A DNA stretch of 64,000 nt from positions 1 to 64,000 of the forward strand of contig JAGCWQ010000128.1 of the NCBI GenBank assembly GCA_017961765.1. Direction: 5' to 3'. The position numbers were made by a program, and so were the translations under genes. Positions 57,945 to 64,000 of the stretch are shown in pieces. The notes beneath the pieces were generated by a model. The model saw only the letters and a program-made list of their open reading frames with translations. It was not told the DNA's origin and ran no database searches. Position 1 is the first letter of the stretch. Every line of letters begins with the position of its first letter. The DNA comes from Paludibacteraceae bacterium (GTDB lineage: Bacteria > Bacteroidota > Bacteroidia > Bacteroidales > Paludibacteraceae).

Positions 57945-60900
57945 ATGAGTAAATCAGGTGATGCGGTAAAGGTTAAAAACAAGATTTTGTACATAGAGCC
58001 GAATGATTTGCCGGCTTTCTTGGGTGCGAAATCAGCAAACGGACAACCTCTGGATAACATAACTTGGAATCCGGACGACTTGAACATATCCGTTGACTTG
58101 CAGGTTGTTATACCTTCCCGCCAATACAATCCGTCTGAGTTGAAAGAGTATGGGGAGTTCACTTTCAACGACGCAAAATATCAGTCAATCCTTTCAGGTG
58201 TAAAACTGTCTAAAACAGACAGTTATCTCACCGATGATTGGACGGTTATGAGTTATCAGGAGATAAAGAATAACCGTGCCGGCTCAAAAGAAATGCTCGG
58301 CATAAACTCAATCAAGATTTCATTCGACTCCCACATGTACCCACGCGTCACAATGAACTTTACTGACGTGAGGGGCAGTGCCCTTATGCAACCTCAGGAG
58401 CAGAGGGTGCTCGATTTGAACTCTTCTTCAAGGGAGGGCACAACCGAAGCGACAAGGAATTTCTTCGCATCGATATTCAAGTTCCCGTATCCGAGGTTTC
58501 TTCTCAGCGTCAAGGGAATTTACGGAACCTGCGTGACTTTTGTACTGTCCGTTGAAGAATTTAAGACACAGTTCAGCTCTGAAACGGGTAATTTCGACGT
58601 GGTTATAACGTTCATTGGCAATATGTACGGACTTTACACTGATATTCCGATGAACTACCTGTTGGTTGCCCCGTATATCGGCTCGAAAAGCGGCGGTTTT
58701 ACTAAAAACGAGTATTGGCTCAAGCAAACGGAGAACGGAGGTGCTTTCCATTACAACGAAAACAACACCGAAGGTGCGCCGATAGACACATTCCTCGAAT
58801 TTTACAGCAAGTATCACATGTCTTTGGAGAGCGGTGATATCTCAATGGCTTATGGAGAGAACATCAGGGAGATTTCAATGAACGAGAGGGAGGTTTCGTT
58901 CCTCACGGGAAGCGAAGGTGTGCTCGAAATGTTCGAATGTATGGCAACATACGGGGAACCTGACGTAAAAACAGCGAATGGGTATGCCCTGGACACGGAC
59001 GACAGGCTCTCAACCAACGTTATTTTTTACGATGACACGGGCGTTACGTACGTTATATATCCAACTGAGTTCGTAAACAAGTTCAGTGACGCAGTTGCAG
59101 CCTATGTAAAGGAATATCCGGACGGGTTTTTCTCAAAAGGCACTTATTATAGGAATGTTACGCCGATTTATAGCGGAAAAACGCACCAATTTCAGGTAAA
59201 TCCCGTGAATTTTGATGCGGATATCATTACCGATGGACTCACTAAGGCAGATTCCAAACTACTGAAGTCGATTAAGGAAGAGAATAAGGACGATTTCAAG
59301 AGGGCGTTCGTTTACGGGGGCGATTTCAAGAAGGATATTGAAACATATTGTGCTTCTTTGAGGTCAGAGAATGACGATAAAATGAAAGGTGCGTCAGAAG
59401 AGGTGCGTGATCATTTCAAAATGCTCTTTGGATTCTCATTTACGATTGAAAATGTAATGAGAATGCTTTTTGCACACCTCGATACCTTCATTCACTGCTT
59501 CTATGCGTCCGTCGGTGCTATAAAAGGCACCAGAACGCTTGGTTCCCTCGGCGGTTTCCCGAAAAATCTAACCGATATCGAGTCATCTTCCGAGTCTATG
59601 GCTCACGTTCCTCCATATACAGGATTTTTCAAGGATAAAAACGACGGAACTACCGAGCGTATGTACCCAGGCGACGAAACGAAGTACACCGCGTTGACTC
59701 AGATTGAAGAAGTCAAGTTCGTTGAGTCAATCCTCAACGGAATTTCCTCAATGTCTGAGTGGCAGGAAGACTATTTAACGCCCAAAGATGAAGAAATGGA
59801 CTTCGAAGACGTCGATGGCGGTATGGAAGTCAGTTTTTCGCCTGCGATGCTGTCAGATATCTTCTATGAAGGCACAAATCCATACGACAGTCTGTATAAC
59901 GAGAACCTGTATCCGGCTGATTTGATATATTACCTGATTTGCAGGATATATTTGTACAATATAATGAAGGGAAGGGCTGGTTCAGCCGAAAAATTCGCTG
60001 AAATAGAGGCGGATAACTTCATAAACAGCCGTTCTTTCGAACTGTTCAAGAACAAATCCGGGTTCAAGTCCTTTATTGAGGATTCAAGCACGAACTTGAG
60101 GAATTTTTCTGAAACGGGAATGTATAACCTGTGTCCGGAAAAGGTATGGAACCCGTTCTCGTTCAAAACCGCTCCGATTTTCAAGATAAACAGGGACGGG
60201 ACGAAGTTTACCGTGGTGAACAGGAACAATGATGACATCCCGCTCGTTTTCAACGGTTGTAAGGAGCCGAACACTGACATTACGTCGAAAAAGACGGAAG
60301 GACTTACGCTTTTCAAGTATTCGGAAAGCGATGTCCTATCATTTAAGGACGCATACAAGGATACTACGGGAAAAGATGCGTTCGTGTTGGACGAAAATTA
60401 CGGTTTGAAGTTCTTTATTGGCATTACTGAGAATACAGGCAAACTTTTGGCGTCGCCGGTTATCCCGCTGTCTTATAGAAAGTCAACTTCAGGAGGCTAT
60501 TACTATTACCCCGTGTTTGAAGAAGATGCAAAGAAGAAAAAAGCAAGCGTAAGGGTAATACACAGAGATTTTGATTACTTCAAAAAAGCAGAGATTAACA
60601 GAAGATCAGAATCCGGCGAGGCTGAAAAGGTTGCGTACGATTCTTTCGACGCTTTGCTGAAAGATGCAGAAGATAGTGCGTTGTGGGTGCCTATTATTCC
60701 ATACAACCACGGAACGGAGGTGAAGAACCTTCTCGTAAACTATTCCGGCAGGCTTAATAACCCTGTAACGGCCGAATATGGCGGTTCATATTGCAATGCC
60801 GCCCTGTCTTTCTTGTCCGGACTGTTCCACGGAGAAGATCCTGAGAACGGAAAGAAACTGTTCAGGAATTTTTTCAATATGAACATAAAAAACAACACTG

Positions 60901-63257
60901 ATTTTGCGGCAAAAGTCATGAAACCGGCGTTGTTGTATGTTTGCGGTGTGGCTTACGCTACGACGCTCGAGTCCAAAATGGATAAGTTAAGAGTTGACTT
61001 AGTAGACAGGATAGAGAGCGTAGGAGATGCTTACGCTGATAGTCCGTGCGGAATTATTGAAGCCAACTATTCCGAAGACAAGAGAAAGAGTATGGCTGCT
61101 TATTTCGAGGACTGGGCCAACAACGAGTTCAAGGCAAACATATCCGACCCGATACGTGGATATGGACAGGAGGAAAATTGGGGAATATACACAACATTCC
61201 TGTCAAGCGGATGGACGGTTGAATTCCAAAATGAAAAGGGAAAAAAGACGGATATAGAGGTTGCCAAACCGGGAACTTCCGTTCAGAAATACATCATTTC
61301 CCTATACAGGCAGTTCGAGATACCGTTCTTCCTGAGTGGGGTGAACAGTGGAAACACGCAGCAGGCAGTTGACTACAAGGCGATATCCAAGTTTTTCAAT
61401 ATAGTTTACGATAACCTTTCCGACACGGAAGAAGAGGAAGGGACGACGTACACTCCCGGTGACATCGAGGTTAACATCGAGTTCAACGAAGATAACAAGA
61501 ACGCAATTTATTACACGCTCAAAAACCTGTATGACAGGTGGCTGTCAATGCAGACGTCTGAGGATTTCAGGTTGTACAGCGTAGCCGAGGAAGCGAGGAA
61601 CAAGAAGGAGAAGATGACTAACGGCGGAAGGATTGCGAGCGACAGGTCAGAGTTCTCAAACTTCATATATGTCGACAGTTTCTACAACGACATAAGCAAG
61701 AAGTTCCTCGTGAACCCTGAGAAGGTGTTCAAACTTCTCGGAGACCATTTCGATGGAACGGTATCTTACAACATACTCGAATTTATCGGAAGAATTTGCC
61801 AAGACAACAAACTGTTGTTCAGGTGCCTGCCTGTTTACAGCAACGTCTATTCGAAAGATACGTTCGGAGAGATTTTCACGCCACACTCCCTGTATGACGG
61901 TTCTTCAAGAACAGGGCGAAGGATTGGGAATACGTACATGATTATGTACACGTACGAACCTTCTCACTTCTTGGATATCGAACAGGACAAGTCAGATGGT
62001 GTGAACTACGGAAACGATTCGTTCGATATAGCCGATTCGTTCGGAGACCCGACACAGGAGGCGTGCAACATCATGCGAAAGGACGAGCGTGCTGGTGAGA
62101 CAAGTTATTCGGTGTGTGCCTTTGGCGTTACTGCAGGTAAACAGAACCAATCATACTTTTCGAAAATAAATGTTGGAATGGATAACCCTCGTGTTACCGA
62201 TTTCGCTATCATGAATAAGTTCCAACTTGCGGATATGTCCAAGAGGGGAGCGACGGCGAACGGCGTGGGTATCGGACAGGATCTTTACTCAGTGTATTCC
62301 AACCGTTCTTATGACTGTTCGGTTGAAATGCTTGGTTGTGCCAACATAATGCCAATGATGTATTTCCAATTGAACAATGTTCCTATGTTCAAGGGGACGT
62401 ATATGATTACGAAGGTAGAGCACGACATACAGAACAATACAATGACGACGCGTTTCACGGGAACGAGGATGCCGAAGAGGTACATTCCGATTGTCGACAA
62501 TGTATTTAATGTAGATGCACTAAAGGCTTCTATCAACAGGATGGCAAGTTCAGATATGAATATGGTTTACACAGTCGGACAGGTGAACATAACGGTAAAC
62601 CCGTTTGACGAAACGACTAGTTTCATTACGTACAGTAATGCTCAGGCTGCACAGTTCAATGGGCAGAATACGTCGTTCCCTAAGGGTAAGGTGTTCTATC
62701 CTGCAGCGGCTGCTGAGCAGATGCATTACATAATGCACTATTCAAAAGCTGACGGTACCACAGGAAATATAGTCCCGTTCGGAAACACATACAATTCAAA
62801 GGGATTGTATTTTGGCGGTTCGAAGCATGTATGTGCAACCGCAGTTCAAACTTTCCTTTTTGCCGGCTTCAACGGCTGTTATAAGACGAATAACGTGGTT
62901 GATGCAGTAGCCCTCAATACACTACGATACAACGCCGGATTTAACGGTTGCAACGGATATAAGATGTATGAGTGCCTGGCCAAGTATGGTTTCAGACTTG
63001 TTGGGGATAAGGAAACAATTGAAAACGGCACATATAAGCCGAGAATTGGAGACGTGTGCTGTATGAATTACGGCGAGTTGGGACACGTATGTATGTACAC
63101 GGAAGAAACGGGCAGGTGGATTTCCGATTTTGATCAGAACGACTGGTGGGTGTACAGCAGTAAAAAGAGCAAGAGTTCTCTTGGTAGAGTTGATGCGTTG
63201 TTCTATCGTTTCGGAGGCCAGATAAGCACTGAAAAGAAATACTATCCAAAATCTTAG
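57945..63257 (+). CDS. Large baseplate hub protein with C-terminal cysteine peptidase-like domain, 1770 residues
   Basis: This is the longest gene in the window. The N-terminal part (1-300) looks like a hub: SIKISFDSHMYPRVTMNFTD and NYLLVAPYIGSKSGG. Residues about 1450-1540 have another hub feature, SCEMLGCANIMPMMYFQLNN-like sequence (actually YDCSVEMLGCANIMPMMYF) and GTYMITKVEHDIQNNTMTTR, as in gp27/gpD-type hubs. The last 150 residues resemble a CHAP/NlpC-like cysteine peptidase: KHVCATAVQTFLFAGFNGC (Cys near 1630), GELGHVCMYT (His near 1714) and WISDFDQNDWW (Asp near 1728). So it may cut the host peptidoglycan at infection. It ends with TAG before a terminator. Confidence 0.75.
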   Translation: MSKSGDAVKVKNKILYIEPNDLPAFLGAKSANGQPLDNITWNPDDLNISVDLQVVIPSRQYNPSELKEYGEFTFNDAKYQSILSGVKLSKTDSYLTDDWTVMSYQEIKNNRAGSKEMLGINSIKISFDSHMYPRVTMNFTDVRGSALMQPQEQRVLDLNSSSREGTTEATRNFFASIFKFPYPRFLLSVKGIYGTCVTFVLSVEEFKTQFSSETGNFDVVITFIGNMYGLYTDIPMNYLLVAPYIGSKSGGFTKNEYWLKQTENGGAFHYNENNTEGAPIDTFLEFYSKYHMSLESGDISMAYGENIREISMNEREVSFLTGSEGVLEMFECMATYGEPDVKTANGYALDTDDRLSTNVIFYDDTGVTYVIYPTEFVNKFSDAVAAYVKEYPDGFFSKGTYYRNVTPIYSGKTHQFQVNPVNFDADIITDGLTKADSKLLKSIKEENKDDFKRAFVYGGDFKKDIETYCASLRSENDDKMKGASEEVRDHFKMLFGFSFTIENVMRMLFAHLDTFIHCFYASVGAIKGTRTLGSLGGFPKNLTDIESSSESMAHVPPYTGFFKDKNDGTTERMYPGDETKYTALTQIEEVKFVESILNGISSMSEWQEDYLTPKDEEMDFEDVDGGMEVSFSPAMLSDIFYEGTNPYDSLYNENLYPADLIYYLICRIYLYNIMKGRAGSAEKFAEIEADNFINSRSFELFKNKSGFKSFIEDSSTNLRNFSETGMYNLCPEKVWNPFSFKTAPIFKINRDGTKFTVVNRNNDDIPLVFNGCKEPNTDITSKKTEGLTLFKYSESDVLSFKDAYKDTTGKDAFVLDENYGLKFFIGITENTGKLLASPVIPLSYRKSTSGGYYYYPVFEEDAKKKKASVRVIHRDFDYFKKAEINRRSESGEAEKVAYDSFDALLKDAEDSALWVPIIPYNHGTEVKNLLVNYSGRLNNPVTAEYGGSYCNAALSFLSGLFHGEDPENGKKLFRNFFNMNIKNNTDFAAKVMKPALLYVCGVAYATTLESKMDKLRVDLVDRIESVGDAYADSPCGIIEANYSEDKRKSMAAYFEDWANNEFKANISDPIRGYGQEENWGIYTTFLSSGWTVEFQNEKGKKTDIEVAKPGTSVQKYIISLYRQFEIPFFLSGVNSGNTQQAVDYKAISKFFNIVYDNLSDTEEEEGTTYTPGDIEVNIEFNEDNKNAIYYTLKNLYDRWLSMQTSEDFRLYSVAEEARNKKEKMTNGGRIASDRSEFSNFIYVDSFYNDISKKFLVNPEKVFKLLGDHFDGTVSYNILEFIGRICQDNKLLFRCLPVYSNVYSKDTFGEIFTPHSLYDGSSRTGRRIGNTYMIMYTYEPSHFLDIEQDKSDGVNYGNDSFDIADSFGDPTQEACNIMRKDERAGETSYSVCAFGVTAGKQNQSYFSKINVGMDNPRVTDFAIMNKFQLADMSKRGATANGVGIGQDLYSVYSNRSYDCSVEMLGCANIMPMMYFQLNNVPMFKGTYMITKVEHDIQNNTMTTRFTGTRMPKRYIPIVDNVFNVDALKASINRMASSDMNMVYTVGQVNITVNPFDETTSFITYSNAQAAQFNGQNTSFPKGKVFYPAAAAEQMHYIMHYSKADGTTGNIVPFGNTYNSKGLYFGGSKHVCATAVQTFLFAGFNGCYKTNNVVDAVALNTLRYNAGFNGCNGYKMYECLAKYGFRLVGDKETIENGTYKPRIGDVCCMNYGELGHVCMYTEETGRWISDFDQNDWWVYSSKKSKSSLGRVDALFYRFGGQISTEKKYYPKS

Positions 63258-63264
63258 TATATTT

Positions 63265-63298
63265 ACTCGGCAAAGTTTTCAAAATTGCCGAGTTTTTT
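63265..63298 (+). terminator. Intrinsic terminator after hub gene
   Basis: ACTCGGCAA and TTGCCGAGT form a 9-bp stem extended by TTTT/AAAA, followed by TTTTTT. The next start codon is right behind it. Confidence 0.85.
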
Positions 63299-63892
63299 AT
63301 GTTCCTTGCGAGAATAGTAACCACATCTAAATCGTTGGACGTTCCTTTTTACATAGAGGTTACGCCCAATTTCAATGATGATGGCCTCAGGACGCTCGTG
63401 ATAGGAAAGAAGCGGGCGGTTGAACTGTTCGGCGCGGAAAACATACACGTACTTGACAGGGATATCAACGAACACGTTTCTTGGACGTATGCAAAGAACG
63501 AACGCAGGGCTGAGTACGAGGAAGATTTGCAGAAATTCGTAAGTTCAGTGACAAAGAAACTCGTATCGAGTGTCAAATACTATTTTGTAAATATTTTCAC
63601 CGAAAAATATTCGTTTCTCAAAAAACTTATAAAATGGGTTGATGGGAAAGCGGACAAATCGGTGTATATCACGGACAATCATATCTACATTTACGGTGGC
63701 AAGGACGTAATCGGGCTTTCTACTTCCGATTTCGAGTATGCCGGTATAGACTCAGACAAGGTTGTGAGGAAAATAAAAGATAACCCTCATAACTTCGTGT
63801 TCAGCGAAGACGGTTTTATGGACGAAAAACTACGAAAATCCGTCTTGAACAACAACATAGTGCTTCCCTATATCCATTTCATAAGCCGTTAA
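63299..63892 (+). CDS. Unknown protein, 197 residues
   Basis: Not recognised. The ATG at 63299 follows the hub terminator directly, so the gene may depend on read-through or on a promoter inside the upstream region (GTATATTTAC at 63257-63266 is a weak early-type match). The protein is mixed alpha/beta, with a helical middle (KYYFVNIFTEKYSFLKKLIK) and SVYITDNHIYIYGGKDVIGL strands. No membrane segment. Confidence 0.55.
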   Translation: MFLARIVTTSKSLDVPFYIEVTPNFNDDGLRTLVIGKKRAVELFGAENIHVLDRDINEHVSWTYAKNERRAEYEEDLQKFVSSVTKKLVSSVKYYFVNIFTEKYSFLKKLIKWVDGKADKSVYITDNHIYIYGGKDVIGLSTSDFEYAGIDSDKVVRKIKDNPHNFVFSEDGFMDEKLRKSVLNNNIVLPYIHFISR

Positions 63893-63917
63893 TTTATCGT
63901 TTTTTTGGTTTTTGTAA

Positions 63918-63926
63918 GTATTTATA
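63918..63926 (+). promoter_or_regulatory. Late promoter element GTATTTATA
   Basis: AGTATTTATACAATAAAC ends 18 bases before the ATG at 63945; the extended sequence is nearly identical to that at 4861. Confidence 0.65.
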
Positions 63927-63944
63927 CAATAAACTAGAAAAACG

Positions 63945-64000
63945 ATGTTTGTTTTCAAGAAAAGCAAGTGTTCTTCAAGGCCGAGGCTTCCTCTTCCAAA
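63945..64000 (+). CDS. Start of a late gene cut by the window end
   Basis: The frame MFVFKKSKCSSRPRLPLP is open to the end of the window (18 codons). It is basic at the N-terminus. A consensus late element lies 18 bases upstream, which supports a real gene. Nothing more can be said. Confidence 0.5.
   Translation, partial: MFVFKKSKCSSRPRLPLP

Noticed and set aside
63255..63257. Recoded TAG, as in some large gut phages
   Set aside because: TAG ends the hub gene just before a strong terminator, and long genes read through without in-frame TAG, so the standard code fits.
1..64000. tRNA genes, insertion sequences, integrase or attachment sites
   Set aside because: No cloverleaf-like sequence, transposase, integrase or flanking repeats were seen; intergenic gaps are too small for most of these.

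Overview
This window is a 64 kb piece of a large T4-like myovirus (tailed phage with a contractile tail) that most likely infects a Bacteroidetes bacterium. The T4-like assignment rests on recognisable homologues of the prohead protease (gp21), scaffold (gp22), major capsid protein (gp23), tail sheath (gp18), tail tube (gp19), sheath stabiliser (gp15), wedge gp53, a gp5-like OB-fold spike protein, a tape measure, family B DNA polymerase and a gp55-like late sigma factor. The host inference rests on TAnnTTTG promoter elements (the Bacteroidetes -7 consensus), on AT-rich leaders mostly without Shine-Dalgarno sequences, and on a FISUMP-type domain in a fibre protein. The standard genetic code fits. 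Coding density is very high: no gene-free stretch exceeds about 125 bases, and no tRNA or CRISPR array was seen.

Layout. 1-364: end of a possible glycosyltransferase gene. 376-591 (-): a phage-encoded translation initiation factor IF-1. 651-6344 (+): head module (protease, scaffold, capsid, extra structural protein). 6376-8297 (-): PspC-like membrane protein and two dTDP-sugar enzymes (RmlB, RmlC). 8353-11933 (+): early-type genes (UvrD-like helicase, ClpX-like unfoldase, two small unknowns). 11990-15499 (-): baseplate/spike module. 15528-16250 (-): late sigma factor. 16370-20421 (-): glycosyltransferase cluster with a degenerate HAD-like protein. 20521-23107 (-): four late proteins, one with a WYL-like domain. 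23168-29354 (+): three large fibre-like proteins. 29388-32798 (-): DNA polymerase. 32910-36343 (+): three late genes that carry a recurring short N-terminal motif. 36370-41263: alternating small early and late genes with an SNF2-type helicase. 41313-46109 (+) and 46233-47188 (-): neck, sheath and tube. 47284-63257 (+): tail assembly and baseplate genes ending in a 1770-residue hub protein with a putative cysteine peptidase domain. 63299-64000: an unknown gene and the start of another.

The control logic can be read from the DNA. Seventeen copies of a GTATTTATA-type element lie just upstream of structural genes on both strands; this looks like the late promoter read by the gp55-like sigma. It is the exact reverse complement of the T4 late box TATAAATA. 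A second element, GTATATTTG, lies upstream of replication and takeover genes and fits the host sigma. In four cases it ends only 4-5 bases before the start codon, which predicts leaderless mRNAs, and one of these genes encodes the phage IF-1.

The most interesting possible undescribed system is a family of late proteins sharing a short helix-forming tag (consensus roughly I-x-I-[TK]-E-S-x-L-x-[KR]-[IL]-[IV]-x-E). It occurs at the N-terminus of four proteins, about 136 residues into a fifth, and twice more inside a 548-residue polyprotein. The tag contains (I/L)-x-E sites like those cut by T4 gp21, and this window encodes a gp21-type protease. I propose that it targets cargo into the capsid, with proteolytic release. 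This is a hypothesis from sequence only.
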